From Vicinamibacterales bacterium (lineage in GTDB: Bacteria > Acidobacteriota > Vicinamibacteria > Vicinamibacterales > UBA8438), in NCBI GenBank assembly GCA_958296065.1, contig CATQHX010000061.1, forward strand, positions 1 to 62,202: 62,202 nt of DNA, written 5' to 3'. Below are positions 7,986-16,454 of the stretch, in pieces (position 1 is the first letter of the stretch; the number at the start of each line of letters is the position of its first letter). A model generated the notes under the pieces. That model was not told the origin of the DNA. It ran no database searches and saw only the letters and a list, made by a program, of their open reading frames with translations. The position numbers and the translations under genes are program-made.

Positions 7986-8633
7986 ATGGTCGACGTCGAG
8001 ACACTCCGCGATCTGTGCGAAAGCGATCTGGCGCGCACCGGCTGGGACGGCCGCGACGCCGACGAGTGGGACCAAGCCCCTATTCCCATCATCAGGTCAG
8101 CCCCCGAGACGACGTGGATCTGGAGCGACCTCCACCTGGGCGACCCGTCAGTCATCAGCGTCTTCGCCCGGCCGTTCACCGAGGTCGGCGCCATGAACGC
8201 CTTCCTCCTCGGGGAGTGGCGCGACCGCGTGCAGGCCGGCCACACGATCATCTGCCTCGGAGACGTGCTCCACGAGGACGTGTAGCGCAACGAAAGCCTC
8301 ATGAACGAAATCCGCTCATGCCCGGGCGACCGCGTTCTGGTGCTCGGAAACCACGACGGCAACGCACGTGGCCTGCGGTTGCTGGGCTTCACGGTCCAGC
8401 ACACGCTGGCGCTTTGTGCGACCGCCCCCCCGCTGGCCCTGAGCCACGAGCCGCTACGTCAGATCCCGCCTGGCGCGATCTGCGTGCACGGCCACCTGCA
8501 CGAGGGAGCCGAGCCGACCGTGCGGCACATCAACCTGACCGTAGAGCAAACCCTGTACCGGCCGGTACGGCTCGCCCGATTCGTCGAGCAGGCCCGAGAG
8601 CGCGAGTGGACCATCAGCAACAACCGGCGATGA
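7986..8633 (+). pseudogene. calcineurin-like metallophosphoesterase, copy 2, internal amber stop
   Basis: One frame of 215 codons carries the phosphoesterase motifs DLH, CLGD, GNHD, SHEP (in place of TH) and GHLH, ending with the family signature 'INLTVEQTLYRPVRL'. It is interrupted by a TAG at 8283-8285 after 'CLGDVLHEDV'. The remnant at 18900-19330 has Trp at the aligned position ('GDGAHPNAWRNRRLL' against 'GDVLHEDV*RNESLM'), so a single TGG to TAG change explains the stop. No other frameshift is present, which points to a young inactivation, readthrough or suppression. A restart at the ATG at 8301 would lack the first two metal motifs. Confidence 0.82.
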
Positions 8634-9109
8634 AGAGGAGCAGGGTCGTAGCGACCGGCGCCGAGCGCGCGGCGAGACGAGAGTCGGCTGGAAGGAGACT
8701 ATCGCGCTCTCGCCCGGCTGCGCTCGGAGTCGGCTGCCTTGGTCTCGACCGGTTCAGGGCCTGGGGCCGGCCGCGCGACTTTATCGTCGCTGGCGGGCTT
8801 GACGTCTCTCTGGCGGAATGCCTCTTCGAGCCGATTGCGGCTCGGCGTCAGCAGTGCCGAGTGCGGCTACAGTTTCCCGGTGTACCTCGCTTACTTCTTC
8901 GAGGTTCTCGGTCTGCAGCTGTCGATCCGTCATTGGATGTCCTCGACGTTCTCCGGTCCGGCACGGGGCCCCGCCGGACCCAAGGAGCCTGGACGTGAGG
9001 GGAGGGGAACGGCTCGCCGTGGCGAGGGGCAGGATTTCGATTGTGGCGGCCGTCGTCACGGCATGGCAATCTCGACGATGTTCAGACGCGCCCGCGTGCT
9101 GGGGCCCCG
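8634..9109. other. intergenic stretch with possible short gene remnant on minus strand
   Basis: On the minus strand an ATG near 8936 opens 'MTDRQLQTENLEEVSEVHRE', and after a probable frameshift another frame continues 'LTPSRNRLEEAFRQRDVKPA' down to a stop near 8699. The two parts read like one small hydrophilic protein, but no family is recognised. Confidence 0.35.
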
Positions 9110-9290
9110 GGACGGTTCTTCCTTCCATCAGGCGGCGGGCCAGCCGCCTGATGTCGCTCAGCCTCACGGGCTGATAGTTCAACTGCTCGACGCTCACGTC
9201 GATGTGCCGGTTGCTGCTCGGCAATCCTGCTGGCGCACATGCCCGTGGATGTTCACCCAGCCGGGAGGGTCTCCCTCGCGACTTCCCACC
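9110..9290 (-). pseudogene. metallophosphoesterase C-terminal remnant (copy 3)
   Basis: The minus strand encodes 'RDPPGWVNIHGHVRQQD' in one frame and, after a one-base shift, 'SSNRHIDVSVEQLNYQPVRL' and 'SDIRRLARRL'. These are the GHxH metal motif and the C-terminal signature of the phosphoesterases in this window. The N-terminal two thirds are missing. Confidence 0.7.
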
Positions 9291-9528
9291 CCTTTCCCGC
9301 CGATGCAGGCGTCATGCGCGGCGTTCAACTGCCGCGGCCGCGCGCCGACCCTGTCGGTCGCGGCGGGGTGCGCCTCGGTAACCGGTCGCCCGCCGCCGCC
9401 GCGGCCTGAGTGCTCCTGATGCTCTCACGCACGTTCAGAGCGCGGCTCGCCCGGGAGGCATCAGGTCGCCCGGATGCCTGCAACCCATCCTCGGCGTGGA
9501 GGTTTCTGAGTTCCGAGGGCTCGTCCGC

Positions 9529-10452
9529 TCACGGCACCACCTCCGTTTCGGCGGCGTTCCCGCTCGTTCCCGCTTCGTCGGGAGGGTCGACCTCGATGCC
9601 TGCGGCTGCGATCGCGTCGCGGGCGAGCGCGCAGAACTCGCGGGCTGCCTCGGTCCACTCGGCGGCGTCGTCGACCGTCGGCTCGGCGTCCCCGCCCCGC
9701 TGCCAGTCAACTTCCGCCTTCCAGGCGGACCAGACCATTCGGATGCGATTCCGCCAGCCGGGGTCCAGCGCCCCGGGCCCGATCAGGTGGCGTTCGACAC
9801 TCGTCGGGAGATCCTTGCGCCGCACTACGCTCACTCCCCTGGTGAGGCACCACGCCATCGCCGAGAAGAAGACCGCGTCGAAGGCAGGCCGTGCCGCCAT
9901 GCCGGGGTACTTGAATCGCCCGTCCTTCAGCTCCTGGATTTCGTGCGCGAGCGTCTTCAGGTCGCTCCCGGCCTTCTCCAACCATACGGGCACGGCGTGC
10001 CGGATGCCCTTCCGGGTCACCGGCGGCCGGTCGCCCGGCGGCCTCCTCGCCGGTCGGTGGACCGGATGGATCTGGACGCCCTCGGCCTCGACGTTCCTGG
10101 GGAACGGCAGCTCCTTCTCCAGGTCCCGGAGCCAGTCGGCCTCCGTCCGGACCACGACGTTGTGATCGACGCCGTCGGGGTCGTCGTCGCCGTCGATCAA
10201 GTTCCGCGCGCTCCCTACGGCGTCCGGGGCGTCTCCGACGAGCACCAGGACGTCGACGTCGCTCGCCGGCCCGGCGTCGCCCCGGGCCTTCGAGCCGTAC
10301 ACCACGAGTCGCTTGAGGAGCCCGCCGGGCGCCTTCTTCAGCCGTTCGAGGTAGCTCTCGAGCCACAGCCTCTCGTCTGGTTCGAGCGTCGGGTGGCCCG
10401 GCCCCGGGGCCGTCGAGCCGTCCCGGTCCTCGCTGTCGGGTGTGCCGCTCAC
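9529..10452 (-). CDS. MNT-type nucleotidyltransferase fused to a HEPN-like helical domain
   Basis: A 307-residue protein. Residues 45-75 hold the minimal nucleotidyltransferase signature GSKARGDxxxxSDVDVLVLV (GS at 53-54, catalytic SDVD at 64-67), as in MntA-type proteins that transfer AMP. From about residue 165 an all-alpha region begins 'WLEKAGSDLKTLAHEIQEL' and resembles HEPN domains, though the RX4-6H RNase motif of HEPN toxins is not evident. The GTG start at 10452 overlaps the TGA of the upstream phosphoesterase by 4 bp (GTGA), so the two are translationally coupled. Separate MNT and HEPN proteins form toxin-antitoxin pairs in which the toxin is AMPylated; a fused form coupled to a phosphoesterase that could remove the modification is a hypothesis. 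Confidence 0.78.
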   Translation of the reverse strand: MSGTPDSEDRDGSTAPGPGHPTLEPDERLWLESYLERLKKAPGGLLKRLVVYGSKARGDAGPASDVDVLVLVGDAPDAVGSARNLIDGDDDPDGVDHNVVVRTEADWLRDLEKELPFPRNVEAEGVQIHPVHRPARRPPGDRPPVTRKGIRHAVPVWLEKAGSDLKTLAHEIQELKDGRFKYPGMAARPAFDAVFFSAMAWCLTRGVSVVRRKDLPTSVERHLIGPGALDPGWRNRIRMVWSAWKAEVDWQRGGDAEPTVDDAAEWTEAAREFCALARDAIAAAGIEVDPPDEAGTSGNAAETEVVP

Positions 10453-11198
10453 GGCGCGTCTCCCTGTCCTCTTCCGGCTTCCGGCCAGCCCTTCGCCCAG
10501 GCGATGAAGAGGTCGGTCGTGGCGCTCCCGCCCAGGGGGGCTTGACTCAGGCGCCGGGCCAGTCTTCTCACGTCGGCCATCGGGCTCGGCCGGTACCCGA
10601 TCTGTTCGACGCACACGTTGATCCGGCGCTCGTCTACCGACGTCTTCAGGTGGGTGTGGCCGTGGACGTTCACGCAGCCGGACGGGACGTCGTCGAGGGG
10701 CACGTGGGTGAAGAGCAGCTCGGGCTCGCCCGGCAGGTGGGCGCACGCCGCCACCGCGTCGAACGCCCGCCGGAGGTGGCGGATGTGCGCGTTGTCGTGG
10801 TTCCCGGCCACGAGGATCTTACGGCCCGGTCTGCGCCGGAGGCGGTCGATCAGGCCGTCCGTCGGGCGGTCCATGGTGACGTCGCCCAGACAGACCACCG
10901 TGTCGCGGTCCCGTACGCCATGCGTCCACTGCTCCAGCAAGTAGCCGTCGCCGTGGTGGCAGTTCCGGAACGGACGTCCGAAGATGGCGACGCTCGCCTC
11001 GTGTCCGAAGTGCGGGTCGGAGAACACCCACGTCCGGTATTCCTCGCTTGGGTTCAGTCTTGTGCCCATCAGCCGCTCGGACACGTTCAGCATGGCCGCG
11101 GCGGCGTTCCGGTCCTGAGCGGGGATACGCTCGTTCCGCGTCTGGGCGGTCAGCTGCGCCTCATAGAGCCGTTGAAGATCAATCTCGTTCATGTCCAT
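10449..11198 (-). CDS. calcineurin-like metallophosphoesterase, intact copy 4
   Basis: A 249-residue phosphoesterase with every metal ligand motif: DPH at residues 61-63, GD at 105-106, GNHD at 132-135, TH at 164-165 and GHTH at 180-183, then the signature 'INVCVEQIGYRPSPM'. The first 50 residues are a helical extension not seen in the other copies. An alternative ATG lies two codons downstream. The stop overlaps the GTG of the nucleotidyltransferase gene by 4 bp, so the pair is one operon. It is the only copy joined to a partner gene. Reaction and substrate are unknown; nucleotide or AMP-protein hydrolysis would fit the partner but is not shown by sequence. Confidence 0.88.
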   Translation of the reverse strand: MDMNEIDLQRLYEAQLTAQTRNERIPAQDRNAAAAMLNVSERLMGTRLNPSEEYRTWVFSDPHFGHEASVAIFGRPFRNCHHGDGYLLEQWTHGVRDRDTVVCLGDVTMDRPTDGLIDRLRRRPGRKILVAGNHDNAHIRHLRRAFDAVAACAHLPGEPELLFTHVPLDDVPSGCVNVHGHTHLKTSVDERRINVCVEQIGYRPSPMADVRRLARRLSQAPLGGSATTDLFIAWAKGWPEAGRGQGDAP

Positions 11199-11315
11199 TC
11201 CGGCCCGGAGTCACCTCTCTTGTCTAGGCTTCCCGGGCCTGTGCGGCCTGCCGGCCATGCCGGCCGTGCCGAGCGCGTCCGCGTCGGATTTCCGCCGGTG
11301 TTCAAACCGTCCCCA

Positions 11316-11615
11316 TCAGACTACCGCGAGGCGCGCGTGCCGCACCCGTTCGGCCGTCGTGAGCCGCGGCGGTATCCGGCGGGCGACGAGAGCCTTCGCC
11401 AAGGGGATGATCTGCGTCCGCACGTCGAGCGGGCCGTAGACCGTCTGCTCGACGCTGACGTGGATCCACCGACCCCGCCTCAGCGGCTTGAAGGCGTGCT
11501 CGTGGCCGTGGACGTTGACGCACCCGTCCGGCACTTCGGTCAGCGGCACGTGCGTGACGAGCAGCGGGGGATCCGAACGGATGACGAGCGTCATCGACGC
11601 GGTCCCGCCCACTAC
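11316..11615 (-). pseudogene. metallophosphoesterase C-terminal remnant (copy 5)
   Basis: The frame from about 11615 down to 11316 reads 'TLVIRSDPPLLVTHVPLTEV', 'DGCVNVHGHEHAFKPL' and 'IHVSVEQTVYGPLDV', which are the TH and GHEH motifs and the C-terminal signature. The DLH, GD and GNHD motifs are missing, so about 60 percent of the gene has been lost. It ends just before the AlpA-type gene on the other strand, indicating a rearrangement near 11615-11650. Confidence 0.78.
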
Positions 11616-11652
11616 GGATCGCCGGTTGCCGGAGAAACGGGAGGAAGCACAC

Positions 11653-11853
11653 ATGGCCACGAAACTTCTCACGCTCCGGGACGTGACGGCGATGACCGCG
11701 CTGTCCCGCTCGGCCGTCTACGCGCTGATGGCCGAGTCCAGGTTCCCGAAGCCGATTCGCGTCGGGAGCCGGACGGTCCGCTGGGTTGAGCAGGAAGTGC
11801 TCGACTTCGTCGCCAGCCGTCCGCGAGCTGGCTCAGATCGGCCGGCCGCGTAG
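11653..11853 (+). CDS. AlpA-type helix-turn-helix regulator, copy 1
   Basis: A 66-residue MerR-like/AlpA DNA-binding protein: 'LLTLRDVTAMTALSRSAVYA' is the HTH, 'SRFPKPIRVGSRTVRW' is the wing, and 'EQEVLDFVASR' is the last helix. The ATG at 11653 has GGGAGGAA about 7 nt upstream. AlpA-like proteins control excision and integrase genes on islands and prophages. No integrase is adjacent; the nearest recombinase remnant is at 14119 and the working integrase is at 37263. A second AlpA copy lies at 36840-37112. Confidence 0.85.
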   Translation: MATKLLTLRDVTAMTALSRSAVYALMAESRFPKPIRVGSRTVRWVEQEVLDFVASRPRAGSDRPAA

Positions 11854-12565
11854 CCGGGATGCAACGCGATCCACTCGCCCGGCAGCACGAGGAACCGGCG
11901 GTGTCGGAGGACAACGAGAAACCTGCGGTGAGGGCTGGCTCATGGCGACTTGGGCACCAGGAGCCAGCATACTCAATGTTGAACGTTGAGCTTCTGGCGC
12001 GGGCGGGCACCGCGCTGTCTAACCGACGCTCTCCTTTCTGCTTGCACCGCGCGTCGATGCCAGGCGTCCGCATCGGCACGACGCAATGGCCTGCATGCCG
12101 CCACGCCGACAATGACACCGCCGCCGTGCGTTGATGCCGGAGTGGCTCGACGAGCAGACCGGACCGCCGAGCCGGGCCGCAACCGACCAGACTGCTGCTC
12201 GCCTGCCGGGGATGGACGACAGCGCCGAGCGCCGCCGACTACAAGGCGCTGCGGACCGGAGCCGGCGAACGATCAATTGTTGCCGGCCTTGGTGCAGCTC
12301 GCCCACCGACTCGAGCCGGCTGGCGCACGCCGTGACGATGGCGATCCAGGCAGCTCTTGCCAGTCGCCAATGCGGATCGAGACGTGGTGGAACGCCGAGC
12401 CGATTACCATCGCGTCGACTCCGCCACGCTCGATGGAAAAATGGCAGACGGAGCCGCTACGCGGGCAGGCGCCCTGCGGTGTGCCCAGGCGAGCCGCGAA
12501 TTCGAAGAACCACTCGACGTGCTCGCACCAGCGACTTGTGGCGCCGCGGAGGCAAAGATGCAGAC
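11854..12565. other. intergenic stretch, no supported gene
   Basis: About 700 bp without a recognisable product. The minus frame starting at 12413 (MVIGSAFHHVSIRIGDW) is briefly protein-like but has no family match that can be seen. It ends in an AT-rich promoter-like segment in front of the PadR gene. Confidence 0.35.
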
Positions 12566-12598
12566 TTGACATCTATATAAAAACCTTCATAGGTGGAC
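12566..12598 (+). promoter_or_regulatory. AT-rich promoter/operator region of padR operon
   Basis: TTGACA at 12566-12571 is followed by TATATAA and the inverted repeat ACCT-TCAT-AGGT (12583-12594) immediately before the GTG at 12600. AGGTGG serves as the ribosome-binding site. The inverted repeat overlaps that site and could be the autoregulatory PadR operator. A clear -10 box is not visible. Confidence 0.45.
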
Positions 12599-12599
12599 C

Positions 12600-13211
12600 G
12601 TGAGCCTCGATCACATCCTGCTGGGCATGCTCAGCACACCGGCGAGCGGCTACGACATCAGGCGCGGGTTCAGCGAGGGGGCGCGCCACTTCTGGTCGGC
12701 CGAGTTGAGCCAGATCTACCCGGCCCTGAAGGCACTTGAGAAACGTGGCTGGCTGACGAGTCGCCTCGAGCCGCCAGCCAAGGGGCCGCCGCGTCGTGTG
12801 TATCGCCGGACTGCACAGGGACGCGCGGAGCTGCTCCGCTGGCTTGGCGAAGGCCCGCAGATGGGCACCGAGCGTTTTGCCTACCTCGGCCAACTCTGCT
12901 TCATGCACGAGCTGGACGACCTCCAGGCGACCAGTGACTTCATGCTGGAGTTGCGGTCCCGGCTGCGGGCGTTCCTGGCGCTGCTACAGCAGGCGGAATC
13001 AGACATCGCAGGGACGGATGGCGCGCACGTTGACACGTTAAACGCCGAGGACTTCCACGTGTATCTGGCCATACGCATGGGGGTCCGCTCGCTGCGGGCC
13101 AAAGTCGACTGGTGCGACGAAGCCCTGGAGCAAATCGAACGTCAGCGGCGACCCCGCGCGGTTGCCGCCGGGAACGCAACGCAGGCCCCGAAGGAGCTGC
13201 GGCATGGCTGA
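12600..13211 (+). CDS. PadR-family transcriptional regulator with C-terminal helical domain
   Basis: A 203-residue regulator. Residues 1-75 form the PadR winged helix ('HILLGMLSTPASGYDIRRGF', 'LSQIYPALKALEKRGWL', 'RRVYRRTAQGRAELLRWL'). Residues 95-185 form the helical dimerisation domain of the longer PadR subfamily (Vir_act_alpha_C type). The GTG start has AGGTGG 4 nt upstream. The stop lies within the next gene (8-bp overlap), so regulator and membrane protein are co-translated. Such regulators usually control the adjacent membrane protein in response to a small molecule. Confidence 0.87.
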   Translation: MSLDHILLGMLSTPASGYDIRRGFSEGARHFWSAELSQIYPALKALEKRGWLTSRLEPPAKGPPRRVYRRTAQGRAELLRWLGEGPQMGTERFAYLGQLCFMHELDDLQATSDFMLELRSRLRAFLALLQQAESDIAGTDGAHVDTLNAEDFHVYLAIRMGVRSLRAKVDWCDEALEQIERQRRPRAVAAGNATQAPKELRHG

Positions 13212-13932
13212 CACGATGCACGACCTGCTTCGCGCGCTGCACATCTCGACCGGGTTCGTCGGCCTGGCGGCCTTCTGGATCCCCGCCGCCGTACGCAAAG
13301 GGGGACGCCTTCACGTCGCTGCCGGCCGGGTTTTCGCCGCGTGCGCCTACGCCGTGGCGCTTACCGCCCTCGGCTCGACCTCGTGGGCGCTGCTGTATCC
13401 GTCGAGCTGGGCGGGGGAACCGGTCAGCCTGGGCCAGGTTCCGGCTGATGAAATCATGTTCCTCGCCATCCTCGGCTTCCTTGGCCTGTTGCTGCTACAC
13501 GGGGTCGAGACCGGCGTCCGCGCGATGCGGACGCGCCGCCACCCGGACCAGTTCGCCGGCCGGCGCCTGCGGCTCCTCAGCCCGGCGGTGCCCGCGGCCG
13601 GCCTGGGGCTCTTCGTCTTCGGCCTCTTCCACCTCGTCCAGGGCAGCGGCGGTCTCTTCTTGATCCCCGTGGCGCTGGGGGGCGCCGGCATCGCCGGCTA
13701 CTTCGAGGATCGCCGGTTTCTCGCCAATCCCCGCCCCACACCTATGGCCTGGTGGTACACGCACATGGAAGGGATGATCGGGTCCGGCATCGCCTTCCAC
13801 ACCGCCTTCCTGGTCTTCGGCGGGCAGCGTCTGTTCGGCGGTGCCCTCATGCAGGGCACGTGGTCGTTTCTGCCCTGGATTCTGCCGTCCCTCCTAGGGT
13901 TTCCGGCGCTGCATGTCTGGACCCGCTACTAA
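13204..13932 (+). CDS. multi-pass membrane protein co-transcribed with PadR regulator
   Basis: A 242-residue protein with about seven hydrophobic segments, for example around residues 12-28, 45-68, 88-105, 125-155 and 190-240. 'GRLHVAAGRVFAACAYAVAL' at residues 33-52 resembles the 'HxxxGR' loop seen in DUF2306-like membrane proteins. The ATG at 13204 lies inside the end of the PadR gene, giving an 8-bp overlap and translational coupling. The substrate is unknown. The context suggests a PadR-controlled membrane function such as stress or lipid-soluble compound handling, which is inference only. Confidence 0.8.
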   Translation: MADTMHDLLRALHISTGFVGLAAFWIPAAVRKGGRLHVAAGRVFAACAYAVALTALGSTSWALLYPSSWAGEPVSLGQVPADEIMFLAILGFLGLLLLHGVETGVRAMRTRRHPDQFAGRRLRLLSPAVPAAGLGLFVFGLFHLVQGSGGLFLIPVALGGAGIAGYFEDRRFLANPRPTPMAWWYTHMEGMIGSGIAFHTAFLVFGGQRLFGGALMQGTWSFLPWILPSLLGFPALHVWTRY

Positions 13933-14118
13933 CAAGCGGAGGTTCGGAGAGTTCCCGGAGCAGATCGCGCAGGGATCGACGGCCCGGGCCACTGAACAGG
14001 GCCGGGACGTCGGTGCGCTGTGAGGCCGTCGCGGGGAGACCCGGCAGTCGCGCACCGAGTTCAACCGTCATCGGTCTTCGGAATCCGCGGCTTCAAGAGG
14101 ACCGACAACAATCCGCGA

Positions 14119-14235
14119 ATGGAAGCACGCCAGGTTGCCCCGGCCCTCACCGATGCCGAGGTGCAGCGGGTGCTGGCCGCGGTGGACGAGACGCGCCCCA
14201 ACGGCCGTCGTGACGGCGCCATCCTGCTGCTGCGG
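14119..14235 (+). pseudogene. tyrosine recombinase fragment
   Basis: 'APALTDAEVQRVLAAVDETR' and 'GRRDGAILLLRRR' match the start of the catalytic domain of transposon- or integron-type tyrosine recombinases. The frame loses similarity exactly where an antisense arylesterase fragment begins (about 14236). None of the catalytic R-H-R-Y residues remain. Confidence 0.55.
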
Positions 14236-14410
14236 CGCCGTGCGCCGCCGGGGCTTCCCTCCCGGCCAGCACCACCTCGGCACCGGCGCCCTGCGCCTGC
14301 CGGAGGATCGCGTCCAGCGGGACGGTCATCGAACGGATGTCGCCGCGTCTGAGACCGTCGTTCGCGCCGTGCGCGAGAACCGCCACCTGCGCGCGGCGAC
14401 CGATGCAAAG
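14236..14410 (-). pseudogene. SGNH-type arylesterase fragment
   Basis: The minus strand encodes 'VAVLAHGANDGLRRGD' and 'PLDAILRQAQGAGAEVVLAG'. This matches block III (the GxND motif) and the following helix of TesA-like SGNH hydrolases, with the end 'REAPAAHG' corresponding to the family's 'APPNYG'. Both ends are missing, and the 3' side is cut at the junction with the recombinase fragment. Confidence 0.6.
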
Positions 14411-14598
14411 GCGGAGTCGACGACTGCGCGGTGGCGGTAGGGTCGACTCTACGGCAGCTCCGCACGAAGGACTGCTTCGCCCGGTCCCAGCCCCGTCGTC
14501 GTCAATACGCGAAAGCCCTCGCCCGCGTACACGCTCCAGCGAGACGGCGCTGCCCGTCGACAGTCGTCAGCCACGGAAGCTCGGAACGGTCGCGCCCT

Positions 14599-16398
14599 TC
14601 AATCCCGCTCGGCGTCAATCTTTGTGCGTGGAGGCTGGCCCCAATTCATGCCTTTCGCCGGGGATGCGACCCGGTGACGTCCTCTCTCTGTGAGCGCGTA
14701 GCAGCGTTCCGGGTAGTACTGCGACGGGACCTTGTGGAGGAATCCGTCAGCCACCAGCCTTATGAACGCTGGGCTCACCCCCTCGACCGACTGGCCGCTG
14801 TGTCTGAAAAGCGTAAGCACGGTCGTGAACATGAGTCGGGTCTCGGTCGCGCCATGCGGCCGAAACAAGTGGAGCAGCTGATCCTCTAGCTGTCGCGTAC
14901 CGCTCCGTCGACTCGCGGGCTCGGCCCGCCCATCCCCAACCACCTCGTCGCCGACGTGCTCAGCTCGGCCGGAAACGCTTCCGCCCTCCGGACACGCCGC
15001 CGACGCCTCTCCACCGGCCGGCGTTGCGTTTCCGTTTCCGCCCACCGCGGGGGACGCAGCCTCGGAAACGCTCGCGACCGACGAACTCGCCGCCGACGCC
15101 TCTCCACCGGGCGGCGTTGCGTTTCCGCTTCGGTCCACCGCTGGAAACGCAGCCTCGGAAACGGTCTCCGAACAACCCTCCGCCGACGTCTCTCGGGCGG
15201 GCGTCGTAGCATTTCCGCTTCGGTCCACCGCTGGAAACGCAACCGCGGAAACGCTCGCGACCGACGAACACGCCGCTGGCGCTCCTCTGTTCGTCGAGGC
15301 TCCGGAATCCGCCCCTTGCCGCAGGCACTCGGCCCGGCGACGGCCTCTCTCGGTGAGCGCGTAGCCGCGGCCGCGACCGCTGCTGCCGTCCGACCGCTGG
15401 GCGCGCTCGACGATCCTCTCGGCGAGCAAACGCTCAAGCGCTGAACTCAGCTCTTCGTACCGCCGGCCCTGGCACCCGAGACTGGCGGCCAGGCCCCGTG
15501 CGGGAAGCCTCACGTCGGCGCCGAGCTCGTACAGATGCAGCACCACGCGGTCGTCAATCCCTGGCGCATCGGTCCTCGACCGGCCCGCCTGTTCGGTATC
15601 TTTGACCACCGAGTAGCCGCGGCCACGGGTCCAGCGAAGGTCCACCGGATCCAAGTGCCACCGTCCGGACGGCTGGAGGCAAAGCGAAGTCGGCGATTTG
15701 CCGGGACCGAGAGAAACGACTGTGTCCGTCGCGCCGAGGACCGCCGAATCTGTGTACGCGCCAAGGCGGTTCTTCTCGTTGTCTTGCGACACTGTGACAG
15801 CCGTTTGGTACTCCCGCGCCCAGTCGACGATGTCTCCGAGCAGGAGCTTCTCCATCCCGGGCCCCGCGGCGGCGGTGACCCTCTGCACCTGAACATAGTG
15901 GTGCCATGGGTCGATGATCACCCACACCGGACGCAGCAATCCGACGATCCGCGGCAAGGACGACTCGTCGTCCGTATCCGGTCTCAGTCCACGGATGAAG
16001 AAGACCTTGTCGAGATCCGCGACCACCTCGGCCAACTTCCCCTTGACGTCGGCGGCCGTCTCTTCGCTCACCCACAGCACGGAACCGCCGATCGTGGGCT
16101 GCTCGAGAAAGCGCTGCCCACCGGTGACGGCGGCGACCGCCGCCCGGAGGAGTCTGCCCTTGTCGACGTTCCCCCGCGCGTCGATCCACGTGACCCGGCC
16201 CCGGTGAGCAATGGGCCATGCGACCGTCGCCGGCGCGCCGCGGGCGGTCGCCCGCACGCTTGGGTCGCTCAGCCGTGTGACTCCTTCGGGCAGCTCCTGG
16301 ATGTCGCCGGCCCCGCGGAGTTGATCGCCGGCAACGGTCGGGTCCGTGCGGTCGGCACGGTCCTTCACCAGCGGCCCTCGCAAAATCCTTGTCGCCAT
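14599..16398 (-). CDS. RepA/AAA_25-type ATPase with internal repeats and two winged helices
   Basis: A 599-residue protein. Residues 60-270 follow the RecA-like fold of plasmid RepA/AAA_25 helicases: 'GSVLWVSEETAADVKGKLAE', the Walker B-like 'PVWVIIDPWHHYVQ' and 'TAVTVSQDNEKN'. The Walker A region is atypical: 'DARGNVDKGRLLRA' keeps a Lys but lacks GK[ST]. A winged helix follows (about 285-370, ending 'GYALTERGRRR'), then three tandem units of about 31 residues (ASVSEAAFPAVDRSGNATP type), then a second winged helix (about 505-580, ending 'CYALTERGRHR'). GGGAGGAG precedes the ATG by about 9 nt. It is likely a replication or recombination accessory ATPase of the former plasmid, and ATP hydrolysis is uncertain. 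Confidence 0.78.
   Translation of the reverse strand: MATRILRGPLVKDRADRTDPTVAGDQLRGAGDIQELPEGVTRLSDPSVRATARGAPATVAWPIAHRGRVTWIDARGNVDKGRLLRAAVAAVTGGQRFLEQPTIGGSVLWVSEETAADVKGKLAEVVADLDKVFFIRGLRPDTDDESSLPRIVGLLRPVWVIIDPWHHYVQVQRVTAAAGPGMEKLLLGDIVDWAREYQTAVTVSQDNEKNRLGAYTDSAVLGATDTVVSLGPGKSPTSLCLQPSGRWHLDPVDLRWTRGRGYSVVKDTEQAGRSRTDAPGIDDRVVLHLYELGADVRLPARGLAASLGCQGRRYEELSSALERLLAERIVERAQRSDGSSGRGRGYALTERGRRRAECLRQGADSGASTNRGAPAACSSVASVSAVAFPAVDRSGNATTPARETSAEGCSETVSEAAFPAVDRSGNATPPGGEASAASSSVASVSEAASPAVGGNGNATPAGGEASAACPEGGSVSGRAEHVGDEVVGDGRAEPASRRSGTRQLEDQLLHLFRPHGATETRLMFTTVLTLFRHSGQSVEGVSPAFIRLVADGFLHKVPSQYYPERCYALTERGRHRVASPAKGMNWGQPPRTKIDAERD
14997..15270. repeat. three tandem 90-93 bp repeats inside the AAA_25 gene
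   Basis: Units begin near 14997, 15090 and 15180, each carrying CCGACG(C/T)CTCTC and GCGTTTCCG or a variant. In the minus-strand protein they encode three copies of a 30-31 residue Ala/Ser/Gly-rich segment containing 'FPAV' and 'GNAT'. They keep the frame and link two winged-helix domains. Confidence 0.8.
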
Positions 16399-16454
16399 GG
16401 GTCGTCTCCTCCCGAGCCGAACACTGCGGCTGCCGAAGAGACCATAGCGACCGG

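Noticed and set aside
8781..9224. A 147-codon minus-strand frame as an intact gene
   Set aside because: Only its first 30 codons match the phosphoesterase C-terminus; the rest changes character, so it is a relic plus unrelated sequence.
12574..12580. TATATAA in front of the PadR gene as a -10 box
   Set aside because: It lies only 2 bp after TTGACA, so it cannot form a sigma70 promoter with it, and no matching -35 is present further upstream.
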